A stretch of DNA of 64,000 nucleotides from Hoyosella altamirensis (lineage in GTDB: Bacteria > Actinomycetota > Actinomycetes > Mycobacteriales > Mycobacteriaceae). The first letter of the stretch is position 1. Each line of letters starts with the position of its first letter. The DNA lies in the NCBI RefSeq assembly GCF_014191505.1, contig NZ_JACHWS010000001.1:1674001-1738000 (forward strand), written 5' to 3'. A model generated the notes under the pieces. The model saw nothing but the letters and a program-made list of their open reading frames with translations, ran no database searches and was not told the DNA's origin. The position numbers and the translations under genes were made by a program. Positions 1 to 8,661 of the stretch are shown here, one piece after another.

Positions 1-200
1 GTACCCGCGGGAATGTCGAGTCGATGCCCGTGCGCGGCCGCGCGGTCAAAGTCGAGTGCCGGGTTTGCTTGCGCGAAGTGAAAGTGGCTGCCCACCTGAA
101 CGGGGCGGTCGCCAGTATTGACCACCTCAGCCTCGATTCGCTTAGCACCGTCGTTCAATGTGAGTTCACCCTCAGCGGTGATGACTTCCCCCGGAATCAT
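1..200 (-). CDS. ureB: Urease subunit beta (partial, 3' end outside window)
   Basis: Urease hydrolyses urea to ammonia and carbon dioxide in the cytoplasm; UreB is a small structural subunit beside UreA and the catalytic UreC. The first 66 codons are visible, starting MIPGEV and running through the family-typical GSHFHF and [12 protein letters not shown] segments, then leaving the window at base 1. The ATG at 198-200 follows a GAGGAGG ribosome site placed in the 19-base gap after ureA. Family recognition is by these conserved motifs. Presumably ureC and the accessory genes follow beyond the window edge, as is usual. Confidence 0.93.
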   Translation of the reverse strand, partial: MIPGEVITAEGELTLNDGAKRIEAEVVNTGDRPVQVGSHFHFAQANPALDFDRAAAHGHRLDIPAG

Positions 201-219
201 GCGGCCTCCTCGGGCGCTG

Positions 220-522
220 CTAACGAATGGGATGGTGGACAGTCACGAGCTTCGTTCCGTCGGGGAAGGTTGCTTCTACCTGGACGTCATGCAGCATCTC
301 GGGGACACCTTCCATCACGTCGTCACGCGTGAGAACTTCCCGGCCAGACGCCATGAGTTCGGCGACCGTACGCCCGTCGCGAGCGCCCTCGAGAACGTGG
401 TCGGTGATGAGCGCGACCGTCTCCGGGTGGTTGAGCTTCAGGCCACGCGCTTGCCTTCTCCGTGCGAGGTCCGCGGCATAGCTGATCATGAGCCTTTCTT
501 GCTCATGCGGCGACAAACGCAT
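220..522 (-). CDS. ureA: Urease subunit gamma
   Basis: Complete 100-residue UreA, the usual length for the family. It opens [11 protein letters not shown], has the [12 protein letters not shown] helix and ends VTVHHPIR, all typical of urease gamma subunits. UreA packs against UreB and UreC in the urease trimer; it has no catalytic residues itself. The start at 520-522 is preceded by a strong GGAGGAG ribosome site. It is the first gene of the ureAB(C) operon reading leftward; its promoter must lie in the 243-base gap shared with the divergent lemA gene. Confidence 0.96.
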   Translation of the reverse strand: MRLSPHEQERLMISYAADLARRRQARGLKLNHPETVALITDHVLEGARDGRTVAELMASGREVLTRDDVMEGVPEMLHDVQVEATFPDGTKLVTVHHPIR

Positions 523-765
523 CGAATCTCCTCCGGCTGGGCCACGGCGGTGCTTGGGGACTGCTCAGTGCTCGGCAGGTGCGAGGTTAGCAGCCAGTTC
601 ACCACGTGTCGTTCGGCGATTCAGGAAAGGTGAAAGCTGTTAACGGGGGCTTAACGTGACGCCGCCACGCTGGGTTGACGAGACTGAGCAGCCAGCGAAA
701 ACGACAGGCTGTGAGATGATGGGACAAAACGAATCCGAACCCACAATTTGTTAGGGGGGTCGCAG

Positions 766-1368
766 GTGACTGGAGTTCTAGTCGGACTCTTGGTAGTCAT
801 TCTCATCATCGCCGTTATCGCCGTGATCGCTGTCGTCAGCATCTACAACGGACTGGTAACGCGCCGCAACGGTTACAAGAATGCGTTCGCGCAGATCGAC
901 GTCCAGCTGACGCGCCGGCATGATCTCATTCCGAACCTGGTAGAGACTGCCAAGGGCTACATGAAGCACGAACAGGGCACGCTCGAGGCTGTCATCAATG
1001 CGCGAAACTCTGCTGTGTCCGCGCAGAACAGCGCCCGCCAGAACCCTGGCGACCCGAACTCGATGAACGAGCTTGCGGGGGCGGAGAACACGCTGACGCA
1101 AACCCTGGGGCGCCTGTTCGCACTCACTGAGTCCTACCCGGATCTCAAAGCGAACCAGAACATGATGCAGCTTTCCGAGGAACTCACCTCCACGGAAAAC
1201 CGTGTGGCCTTCGCACGCCAGGCGTACAACGACGCCGTCATGGCCTACAACAACAAGCGGGAGGTGTTCCCGTCGAACATCATCGCGGGGATGTTCAACT
1301 TCCAGGCTGCTGCACTGCTCGAAGCAGAAGGACCTGACACGCGTCAGGCTCCGCGCATCACCTTCTGA
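766..1368 (+). CDS. lemA: LemA family membrane protein
   Basis: A 200-residue LemA-family protein: one strongly hydrophobic N-terminal membrane segment (about residues 4-26), then a long helical domain with the family signatures RRNGYKNAFAQIDVQL, RHDLIPNLVE and the C-terminal YNNKREVFPSNI. The role of LemA is not well understood; in many bacteria it lies next to or works with an M48/HtpX-type membrane protease, as here (90 bases downstream). I chose the GTG at 766 because AGGGGGG lies 6 bases upstream; an in-frame TTG at 748 has no ribosome site. The next gene is separated by a strong hairpin, so the two may be transcribed separately. Confidence 0.9.
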   Translation: MTGVLVGLLVVILIIAVIAVIAVVSIYNGLVTRRNGYKNAFAQIDVQLTRRHDLIPNLVETAKGYMKHEQGTLEAVINARNSAVSAQNSARQNPGDPNSMNELAGAENTLTQTLGRLFALTESYPDLKANQNMMQLSEELTSTENRVAFARQAYNDAVMAYNNKREVFPSNIIAGMFNFQAAALLEAEGPDTRQAPRITF

Positions 1369-1380
1369 GGGCCGCTCGAT

Positions 1381-1416
1381 CAACGGGACGCGCGTCACTG
1401 ACTTCGCGTCCCGTTG
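1381..1416 (+). terminator. Hairpin after lemA
   Basis: A perfect 12-base-pair inverted repeat (CAACGGGACGCG and its complement) with a 12-base loop starts 12 bases after the lemA stop. There is no strict poly-T run (TGGTTTC follows), which is common for actinobacterial terminators. It may end or attenuate lemA transcription before the M48 protease gene. Confidence 0.7.
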
Positions 1417-1458
1417 TGGTTTCACTGTTAAGGGTCGATGTGCGCGTGGGAGAGACAC

Positions 1459-3408
1459 ATGAATTTCTTTGAGCGCCAGAAGCAAGTGCGCCGGTCTTCG
1501 ACAAGGCTGGTGGTGCTCTTTATTGTCGCGGTGCTGGCAATTGTGATGCTCGCTAACCTTCTAGTCGTGGCCGCCTCGCTTTCTGGCGGCTCCGATCCGG
1601 GCGAGGTCGCGACATTTGCGGTCCTGGTGACAATAGGGACGCTGGTCTTCATCGGCGGCGTGTCATTCGTCCGCACCATGTCGCTGCGCAGCGGCGGTGG
1701 CAGCAAGGTCGCGCTGGCGCTCGGGGCGGTACCAGTGCCCGACGACACGACGGATCCGCACCTGCGCCGCTACCGCAACGTCGTTGAGGAAATCGCGATC
1801 GCCTCGAGCACACCGGTACCCGATCTGTTCGTGATGCCAGGTGAGCGCGGCATCAACGCGTTCGCCGCAGGCTACACGCCTGCAGACGCCGCGGTGGCCG
1901 TCACCCAAGGCGCACTCGAGCGGCTCAATCGCGACGAGCTTCAGGGTGTGATTGCCCACGAGTTCAGCCACATCATCAACGGCGACATGCGTCTCAACAT
2001 CAGGCTCATCGGAGTGCTTGCGGGATTGACGGCACTGTCCGTTATTGGTCGGGTCCTGCTCTATTCCGGTGGCGGCAGGCAGCGCGGGAACAACAACGCG
2101 GGTGCCCCCATCGCGCTCATCGGCATCGTAGCGCTGCTCGCCGGCTTCATCGGGGTTTTCTTTGGCCGCCTCATCAAAGCAGCCGTCTCGCGCCAGCGTG
2201 AGTTTCTCGCCGACGCTTCGGCCGTGCAGTTCACTCGCCAGACTTCCGGGCTGGCGGGCGCTCTCAAGAAGATTGGCGGCCTCGACGACGGGTCAAAACT
2301 GCGCAACGCGAAGACTGAGGACGTCAGTCACATGCTGTTCGGCGAAGGGATGAACTTCTCCTCGTTCTTCGCGACGCACCCCCCACTAGTCAAGCGGATC
2401 CAGACGCTCGAACCCGAGTTCAGCCCTGAAAAGCTCGCGGACCTGCAACAGCGGTGGCGCTCGAATCCGCCTTCGGGGCTGCGCGAGGACGTTCAGCTCG
2501 GTCTCGTGGCCGAACACGATATCCCGCCCTCGAGTGCCGACGGAGCACCGCGGCGGCAAGCACCTTCGTCGGGCGCACGTTCCCGATCACCGATCTCCGT
2601 CGATCCCGCAGCAGTGGTCGCGGGCATCGGCGACCCCTCCTCAACGTCGTACGCACACGGTGAGCGGATACGACGCGATATCCCGCGTTCGCTTGCCGAC
2701 AAGGCGCACGACGGCACTGCTGTCGTGCCACTCGTGTTCGGTCTGCTCATGTCCACCGAACACGAAGTGCGGACACGTCAGCACGCGATAATCGCGGAAA
2801 AATATGGTCGTGAAGTAGCAGACGCGTCCTGGCACGCCGGTGGCGAAGTGCAACAACTTGACCCTCATCTGCGGCTCCCCCTGGCAGAGATCGCGTTCCC
2901 GGCCCTGCGCCACCGTGGTTCGGACGACGTCCGGGAAATCATGGGCACGCTGAGTGACCTCATCGCCGCCGACGGCCGCGTCAGCGTCTTCGAATACTGC
3001 CTCGGCACACTGGTATTCACCGGATTGCATGAAGTCCTGACGCACAAGCCGCGCTGGGGAGGCCGCCGCCACAGCCTCAGCGGCAGCCGTGATGCCGTGT
3101 CCACGCTCCTCGCGGTTCTCGCGCGCGTAGGAAATGACGAACAAGCCGCTGCTCAGAAGGCATTTCAGGCCGGTATGAACGTGGTTTTTCCCGGTGAGCA
3201 GGCGACCTTCGCGCTACCGGACGAAGGCATCCTCGCACTAGAGCACGTATGGCCGATTATCGACGGACTCGCTGGGGAAGAGAAAGGCAGACTCGTCGAG
3301 TCCGTCGTCACAACGGTGATGGACAACGGCCGGGTGACGCTGGAGGAAGGCGAACTCATCCGCACGGTGTGTGCTGTCCTGCACTGCCCAGTTCCACCTC
3401 TAGCCTGA
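1459..3408 (+). CDS. M48 family (HtpX/Ste24-like) membrane metalloprotease with C-terminal TerB-like region
   Basis: A 649-residue zinc metalloprotease. Two membrane segments (about 17-41 and 51-70) precede the zinc motif HEFSH at 167-171; the third ligand is probably Glu248 in REFLADASAV, and two further membrane segments lie at about 181-201 and 215-237. ATHPPLVKRI after the catalytic core is typical of M48. Family members degrade membrane proteins in envelope quality control. The second half is not protease: it has a disordered stretch (about 365-400) and helical repeats with acidic ADGRVSVFEY and DNGRVTLEEGE loops like TerB-fold proteins (inference). The ATG at 1459 is preferred over an upstream TTG/ATG frame because homology begins near it. 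It follows lemA and precedes the patatin gene by 4 bases, so the two are probably one transcript. Confidence 0.88.
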   Translation: MNFFERQKQVRRSSTRLVVLFIVAVLAIVMLANLLVVAASLSGGSDPGEVATFAVLVTIGTLVFIGGVSFVRTMSLRSGGGSKVALALGAVPVPDDTTDPHLRRYRNVVEEIAIASSTPVPDLFVMPGERGINAFAAGYTPADAAVAVTQGALERLNRDELQGVIAHEFSHIINGDMRLNIRLIGVLAGLTALSVIGRVLLYSGGGRQRGNNNAGAPIALIGIVALLAGFIGVFFGRLIKAAVSRQREFLADASAVQFTRQTSGLAGALKKIGGLDDGSKLRNAKTEDVSHMLFGEGMNFSSFFATHPPLVKRIQTLEPEFSPEKLADLQQRWRSNPPSGLREDVQLGLVAEHDIPPSSADGAPRRQAPSSGARSRSPISVDPAAVVAGIGDPSSTSYAHGERIRRDIPRSLADKAHDGTAVVPLVFGLLMSTEHEVRTRQHAIIAEKYGREVADASWHAGGEVQQLDPHLRLPLAEIAFPALRHRGSDDVREIMGTLSDLIAADGRVSVFEYCLGTLVFTGLHEVLTHKPRWGGRRHSLSGSRDAVSTLLAVLARVGNDEQAAAQKAFQAGMNVVFPGEQATFALPDEGILALEHVWPIIDGLAGEEKGRLVESVVTTVMDNGRVTLEEGELIRTVCAVLHCPVPPLA

Positions 3409-3412
3409 AAAC

Positions 3413-5941
3413 GTGGGCAGCGATAGCGACTCGTGGAATGCGCGTAAGGCGCCGGTAACGACGCTGCGCACGCTGCTAATGCCAGGCGCTGGTCCTGCTG
3501 GGCCCCCGGCTGAAGGGCCTCCACTCGGGTACCTCGACACCTCGACATACGACATCCCCCTACCCGAATCCGGTGCTGCATCCACTCAGGATGCGTGGAA
3601 CGACCTCCTGAATCGCAGCCGGAGACAGATGTCACACGACGGTGTCTCCTACGAAGCGTATTGCCGCGCAAGCGCGGACATCACCATGAAAGGCGGAACG
3701 ACCTCCGGGATCGTGTATCCGCTTGCTGTCTGTGAGGTGGCACGCTCGTTCAGGCTCCGCAACGTGGGCGGTGCGTCCGCTGGTGCGATCGCCGCTGCGG
3801 CGGCAGCCGCAGCTGAACTCGGACGAATCCGGATGTCCGCGCGGCTCCCACTCGATCCACCGGATGACGGGCCCGCACCAGGCTTCGCCGGGCTGGCAAG
3901 CATCCCACAATGGCTGACGCAGCTCGAACCAGAGGCACCGGAACGTGAGAAGCACCGTCTCGCAGAGCTTTTCACTCCCTCATCGAAGTCAGCCGGGGAT
4001 ACGAGAGCTTTCCGGGTGATCGCGTTCTGGCTGAGTCGCGGCTCCCGGATTCGGCAGCTGCCATCGTTGCTGCGAGGTGTCGGGATTCCCCCCGTGGCAG
4101 TTCTTTTCGCCGCACTCGCTGTACTTTTCGGCGCGCTGGCACTTGAGTCTGCGGGCACCGTAAGCGGCCTTGTCGCGCCCTGGTGGGCGCTGGCCCTTTC
4201 CGTGTTCGCGGCGGTCGCGGGAACAATTCTCGTGGCCGGTGGCAGCGCTAGTGCAGCAGCGACTCTGGTGGCATGGTGGCGCCAGGGCCGCGCTGCGGCG
4301 CGAACTCGACCGTGGTCCGGTGAAAACCGTGAGTATTGGGCGCTTCGCGCCTCCGGCGCGCCTCGTGAACCACTGCCGGTGCGCGCCGTCTTTGTCGCAG
4401 TCCTGTGGCTGCTCGCGGGTCTCGCGTCCTGGGGCGTGGTGGCCGCAGCCCTAGCTGTGGATGACAACGTGGACGTCACACTCACGCTTGCGGTACTGGC
4501 GGCGACAGTGGTCGCCGTCGGCCTGGTGGTCGCTCTGGTGGTGTGCGTGGCGGCGCTGCGGGTCTACCGGACCTTTCGTTCGGAGCGGCACTTTGGCGTG
4601 CTCACCGGGGACACGCTTGTGCAATGGATCGACCTGCAGATGCGTGGACTCGCGGGACAGAAGTCCGCAGTCACGTTCGGTGATCTGTGGCGGGGCGCCC
4701 GCGACGCATCACCGGCGCTGACTGAGCAGCTCACACGCGATCCATTTGAGCGAACGGTGAATCTCAAACTGATGGTCACCGACCTATCCCAGCAGCGTCC
4801 TTTCCAGTTCCCGCTGCCGCCGCAGCAGCAGCTTGAAAAGTCCATCGGCAGCAAAATCTATGTCTGCCCAGACGATCTGCGAGCGATCTTCGGTGACGGC
4901 CTCACTGACGCGATCGCGCCCCCGCATGGTGGCGGCGGGCTGTATTACTGCTGGGACGACGCGAGCGGGGGTTACGAGCCCCTGGAGCTGCGGCCCCTGG
5001 CGGAACCGTGGGATCTGCCAGTGGTGTTCGCAGTGCGCGCGAGCATGTCACTTCCGTTCCTGTTCCGGGCGGTGCGCACGTTCCGTGTTCGCCCGCCAAC
5101 AACGGTGCGTGACAACTTCGGGATCCCGATCCCCGCGGACGGCGCGGCTTATACATCACCGACTCCACCTCGGAACCCGCAGGCAGGGAACCCGCAGACG
5201 GACACGCATCCCTGGCTGCTCGCCGAGGAGCTCTGGCTTTCCGATGGCGGCATCACGTCGAACTTCCCGGTTCACCTTTTCGATCGTCAGCTTCCCGAGT
5301 GGCCCACCTTCGGCCTCAACCTCGGATCCCATCCCCTGGGTTATGAGCACCAGGACGTCTGGCTGCCGGAAGACTGGCAGGCGAACGTCCCGCGCTGGGT
5401 CCGCGTTGGCACGACGCCCGGGAGCTTCCTCAGTGCCATCCTGGACACCGCGCGTGGATGGCGGGACGTGATGCAAACCCACATGCCTAGTGCGCGGGGC
5501 CGCGTGGCGTGGGTGTGGCTGCGGCGCGACGAGGGCGGAACCAACCTTTTCATGCGCAAAGAGACCGTAGCGTCCTTGTGTATGCGCGGGGCACTCGCAG
5601 GGATGCGCCTGCGCACGCGTTTCGAAGGCGACAGTGACCGTTGGCATCGACACAGGTGGCTGCGGTTGCGCGCGACGGTTCATGCACTCGACGAACTGAG
5701 CGACGATGTGACGATAGCTCTTCCGCAGTACCGCGACTTGCTCGACCCTGTCGGCGCTTCCCGCGCTGCCCGAATCGACACGGTCGAGGCACCGCCGCCA
5801 ACTTTCCTCCCCGGGAACGATTTCTGGCCGGCGGCCCGAGACCTGCTCGACGGAGTGGCGGCACCCCGCGCCGCGGACGCTGACTTGCGGAGAAACACCC
5901 CTCACCCCGCACCGGAGCTACGGCAAGTACCACGGGTGTAG
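3413..5941 (+). CDS. Membrane-embedded patatin-like phospholipase
   Basis: An 842-residue protein with the parts of a patatin lipase: oxyanion-hole segment MKGGTTSGIVYP (about 92-103), nucleophile motif GASAG with Ser122, and the catalytic Asp611 in SDGGITSNFPVHLF. Patatins cleave acyl esters of phospholipids with a Ser-Asp dyad. Between the two catalytic parts lies a large insert containing about four hydrophobic segments (roughly residues 222-242, 255-285, 322-345 and 355-385), so the enzyme is probably anchored in the membrane. The GTG start lies 4 bases after the protease stop codon, without a strong ribosome site, suggesting translational coupling. The physiological substrate is unknown. 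Small cytosolic patatins are much shorter, so this is a distinct, long actinobacterial type. Confidence 0.85.
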   Translation: MGSDSDSWNARKAPVTTLRTLLMPGAGPAGPPAEGPPLGYLDTSTYDIPLPESGAASTQDAWNDLLNRSRRQMSHDGVSYEAYCRASADITMKGGTTSGIVYPLAVCEVARSFRLRNVGGASAGAIAAAAAAAAELGRIRMSARLPLDPPDDGPAPGFAGLASIPQWLTQLEPEAPEREKHRLAELFTPSSKSAGDTRAFRVIAFWLSRGSRIRQLPSLLRGVGIPPVAVLFAALAVLFGALALESAGTVSGLVAPWWALALSVFAAVAGTILVAGGSASAAATLVAWWRQGRAAARTRPWSGENREYWALRASGAPREPLPVRAVFVAVLWLLAGLASWGVVAAALAVDDNVDVTLTLAVLAATVVAVGLVVALVVCVAALRVYRTFRSERHFGVLTGDTLVQWIDLQMRGLAGQKSAVTFGDLWRGARDASPALTEQLTRDPFERTVNLKLMVTDLSQQRPFQFPLPPQQQLEKSIGSKIYVCPDDLRAIFGDGLTDAIAPPHGGGGLYYCWDDASGGYEPLELRPLAEPWDLPVVFAVRASMSLPFLFRAVRTFRVRPPTTVRDNFGIPIPADGAAYTSPTPPRNPQAGNPQTDTHPWLLAEELWLSDGGITSNFPVHLFDRQLPEWPTFGLNLGSHPLGYEHQDVWLPEDWQANVPRWVRVGTTPGSFLSAILDTARGWRDVMQTHMPSARGRVAWVWLRRDEGGTNLFMRKETVASLCMRGALAGMRLRTRFEGDSDRWHRHRWLRLRATVHALDELSDDVTIALPQYRDLLDPVGASRAARIDTVEAPPPTFLPGNDFWPAARDLLDGVAAPRAADADLRRNTPHPAPELRQVPRV

Positions 5942-6004
5942 GCTCATTCGTGATCACGCCAGAAGGAGACAGTTCTTAAAGTCTCACGGTGTTAAGGGCA
6001 CAGA

Positions 6005-6862
6005 ATGACTCACACTGCCTTTCTCGAGGTTCCCCATCAGTCTGTTCCTGTGTCCGCCGGTCAACTGAGGTATCGCCGAATGGGCGCGGGAGAGCGCCCG
6101 CCAGTTCTGTTTCTGCACGGCGTGTTCGTCAACGGAGATGTGTGGCGCAATGTCGTTTCCCGCCTCAGCGGATCCTTTGACTGCGTCGTCCCTGATCTGC
6201 CATTCGGTTCGCATCACACACCCATGAATGCAGACGCCGACCTCAGTCCACTCGGCATCGCGGACCTGATCGCGGACTTTATCCGTGCGCTCGACATCGC
6301 GCCAGTTCGCCTTGTCGCAAACGACAGCGGCGGGGCGTTCGCGCAGATTATGACGGCGCAGCATCCAGAGCTCGTTGATTCACTAGTCCTGACGAATTGC
6401 GACTGCTACGACAATTTCTTCCCCCTCATATTTCGTTATCTCACTCCCCTTTCCCGAATTCCGGGCGGACTTTGGCCTATCGCGCAGTCTCTGCGGCTGA
6501 AACCCATTCGCCGGTCACCTCTCGCGTATGGCTGGTCAACCGCGCGGCCACTGCCGCCACAGGTCGAGAAGGCGTACGTCGCCCCGCTGCTCCGCAGCGA
6601 GATTCGCCGCGACATCGCTAAAGCGATGAAGGACGTCCATCCGCGTTACACGCACGCGGCAATCGAAGCGCTCCGTACGTACTCGGGGCGCGCACTAGTC
6701 GCGTGGGGCGACGCCGACAAGTACTTTCCGCTCAGACTGGGTGAGCAACTGGCGCGCGACATTCCCAACGCTACTTTCGTAAAAATCCCGGGTGCACGCG
6801 CGTTCGTGCCTGAAGATGCACCAGAGGAGCTCGCTAAGCTGGTCAGCGACTTCTTCACATGA
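6005..6862 (+). CDS. Alpha/beta-fold hydrolase with altered catalytic site
   Basis: A 285-residue alpha/beta hydrolase. LFLHGVF is the oxyanion-loop region and the nucleophile elbow reads NDSGG (Ser108, or possibly Asp107). At the place near the C-terminus where relatives carry the catalytic histidine, the sequence reads ARAFVPEDAP, with no His. Similar elbow and tail sequences occur in other actinobacterial hydrolases, so this may be a subfamily feature and not decay. Substrate is not predictable. The ribosome site before the ATG is weak (AAGGGCAC). A start about 66 bases downstream begins the SRPBCC gene on the same strand, so they may be co-transcribed. Confidence 0.8.
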   Translation: MTHTAFLEVPHQSVPVSAGQLRYRRMGAGERPPVLFLHGVFVNGDVWRNVVSRLSGSFDCVVPDLPFGSHHTPMNADADLSPLGIADLIADFIRALDIAPVRLVANDSGGAFAQIMTAQHPELVDSLVLTNCDCYDNFFPLIFRYLTPLSRIPGGLWPIAQSLRLKPIRRSPLAYGWSTARPLPPQVEKAYVAPLLRSEIRRDIAKAMKDVHPRYTHAAIEALRTYSGRALVAWGDADKYFPLRLGEQLARDIPNATFVKIPGARAFVPEDAPEELAKLVSDFFT

Positions 6863-6927
6863 GCGGCAGTCCGGTTTGCGCAGGTACAGTCGAGTCCGGA
6901 ACGGTCAGCAGGCAAAGGAAGGTGCTG

Positions 6928-7377
6928 ATGAAGGGCAATACGCTCTCTGTGCGGCGGACGATTCCCGTTGAACCAGAGAAGATTTTCGCACTGCTCGCGG
7001 ATGCCGCGAAGCATCGCGAGTTCGACGGCTCAGGCACCGTTGTCGGTACCCGCGAAGAGTCCCGCCCACTGGCGCTCGGCACCAAGTTCGGAATGTCAAT
7101 GAAAATGGGCTTGCCGTATTCGATGGCGAACGTCGTCATCGAATACGAGCCGGATCGCCGGATCGCTTGGAAGACAACCGGTTTGGGTGGTCTGCTCGGT
7201 GGCAGAATCTGGCGGTATGAGCTCGAACGCATTGACGGCGGCACCGCGGTCACCGAGACGTGGGATCTATCCGAGGACAAGCAGCGCTTCTTCCTGAAAC
7301 GCAGTAAATTCCCGGCAGCGACAAGGACGAATATGGCGCGGACGCTGGAGCGGATCGAAGAAGCTGTCGCACGATAG
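6928..7377 (+). CDS. SRPBCC (START-like) family protein
   Basis: A 149-residue single-domain SRPBCC protein: it opens LSVRRTIPVEPEKIFALLAD, the usual first strand and helix of this fold, and ends with the long helix that closes the hydrophobic cavity (RTNMARTLERIEEAVAR). Such proteins bind hydrophobic ligands or act as polyketide-cyclase/dehydrase-like enzymes; no ligand can be named. The ATG at 6928 is chosen for the AGGAAGG ribosome site just upstream; a longer frame from 6859 has no signal and overlaps the hydrolase gene. Confidence 0.82.
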   Translation: MKGNTLSVRRTIPVEPEKIFALLADAAKHREFDGSGTVVGTREESRPLALGTKFGMSMKMGLPYSMANVVIEYEPDRRIAWKTTGLGGLLGGRIWRYELERIDGGTAVTETWDLSEDKQRFFLKRSKFPAATRTNMARTLERIEEAVAR

Positions 7378-7401
7378 CGGCGTCCAGGTGACAATAAGCG
7401 G

Positions 7402-8661
7402 GTGACTGAATCCCGGCTGCTCATTCGCGGCGGCTGCGTGCTCACCATGAACGGGCAGCTGACCACCTATGATGATGGTTTCGTTGCCACGCGGAACGGG
7501 GCCATCGAGGCGGTGGGGGCGGGTACGCCTGAGCCAGCCCAGGGAGTGCACGTTATCGATGCGAGCGGCTGCGTCGTACTCCCTGGTTTTGTCAACGCGC
7601 ATACTCATCTGGCGATGACCCTTTTCCGAGGCATCGCGGACGATCTGTGCTTGCAGGACTTCCTGACTCGGGTGGTGGGCGAGGAATCACGCACCCTTGG
7701 ACCGTCGCGGGTTCTGGCCGGCGCGATCGACGCGTGCCGGGAGTCGATCCTGTCAGGGACCACGGCGGCGCTCGACATGTACTGGTTTCCCGATGAGACG
7801 GTGCGGGCTGGGGAACGTTTCGGCGTCAACGTCGCGACGGGACCGGCATTCGCGAACTTCGCCACTCCCGAGGGCACGAGCGTGGAGGAGAAACTCGACC
7901 ACGCCGAGCGCCGACTGGCTCAGTCCGCTGCAAACCCGGGATCCGCGCCGCAATGGCTGATGCCCCACAGCACCTACGCCCTCACGGGTCCGCAATTGCG
8001 GGCTCTGGGTGAGCTCGCCGCCCGGTACGGTGCGCGGATTCATGTGCACGCGGCGGAAAACGCGCGTGAAGTCGAGTCCGTTCGGGACATGCACGGCGGA
8101 TCACCGATAGAGGTGCTCGCGGAGACTCGGCTGCTCACCGCGCGTACCGTCGTGGCGCATGCGGTCGAACTCAGTGAGCGAGACATCGTGCTCCTCGCCG
8201 AAGCGGGCGCATTCGTCGCGCACTGCCCCTGGTCAAACCTCAAACTGGCGTCGGGAATCGCACCGGTACGCGCCCTGATCGAGGCCGGAGTCAAGGTGTG
8301 CCTCGGAACCGACGGCGCCGTCAGCAGCAACTCGCTGGATGTCTGGTCGTCCATCCGGCTCGCTGCGACACTGCATAAATGGCGCGAACGTGACCCCGCT
8401 GCCGTAGGTTCACGCGACGTCATGGCGATGGCGACGCACCTCGGTGCGGCTGCTCTCGGACTGGAAGAATCGCTCGGCTCCCTCGAGCCGGGTAAGCAGG
8501 CGACAATGCAGATCGTGGAACTCAGCGGACCACATCATGCGGGTCCAGCGGACGTGTGGTCCGCGCTCGCCTACTCGGCACGGCCCGGTGACGTCCGTGA
8601 CGTCATCGTCGCGGGCAGACAGATCGTGCGCAATCGCAGCATCGTTCACGGCGATTCCTGA
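7402..8661 (+). CDS. Amidohydrolase, deaminase type (SAH/MTA deaminase or chlorohydrolase family)
   Basis: A 419-residue cytosolic metal-dependent amidohydrolase. Metal-binding residues are all visible: NAHTH (His67, His69), IHVHAAE (His214/216), VAHAVEL (His253) and GTDG (Asp304). An N-terminal beta segment (about 5-58) and the matching C-terminal strand (GDVRDVIVAGRQIV) make up the composite beta-sandwich. The domain arrangement and GTDGAVSSNSLDVW are typical of the group containing S-adenosylhomocysteine/methylthioadenosine deaminases and triazine chlorohydrolases; the true substrate is likely an aminated purine or similar ring but is not proven. GTG start at 7402. The 3' end overlaps the convergent membrane phosphodiesterase gene by 16 bases. 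Confidence 0.83.
   Translation: MTESRLLIRGGCVLTMNGQLTTYDDGFVATRNGAIEAVGAGTPEPAQGVHVIDASGCVVLPGFVNAHTHLAMTLFRGIADDLCLQDFLTRVVGEESRTLGPSRVLAGAIDACRESILSGTTAALDMYWFPDETVRAGERFGVNVATGPAFANFATPEGTSVEEKLDHAERRLAQSAANPGSAPQWLMPHSTYALTGPQLRALGELAARYGARIHVHAAENAREVESVRDMHGGSPIEVLAETRLLTARTVVAHAVELSERDIVLLAEAGAFVAHCPWSNLKLASGIAPVRALIEAGVKVCLGTDGAVSSNSLDVWSSIRLAATLHKWRERDPAAVGSRDVMAMATHLGAAALGLEESLGSLEPGKQATMQIVELSGPHHAGPADVWSALAYSARPGDVRDVIVAGRQIVRNRSIVHGDS

Noticed and set aside
3413-5941. Patatin as an anti-phage (CBASS-type) effector
   Set aside because: No nucleotide cyclase, ubiquitin-like or sensor gene is adjacent, and the protein is long and membrane-bound, unlike CapV effectors.
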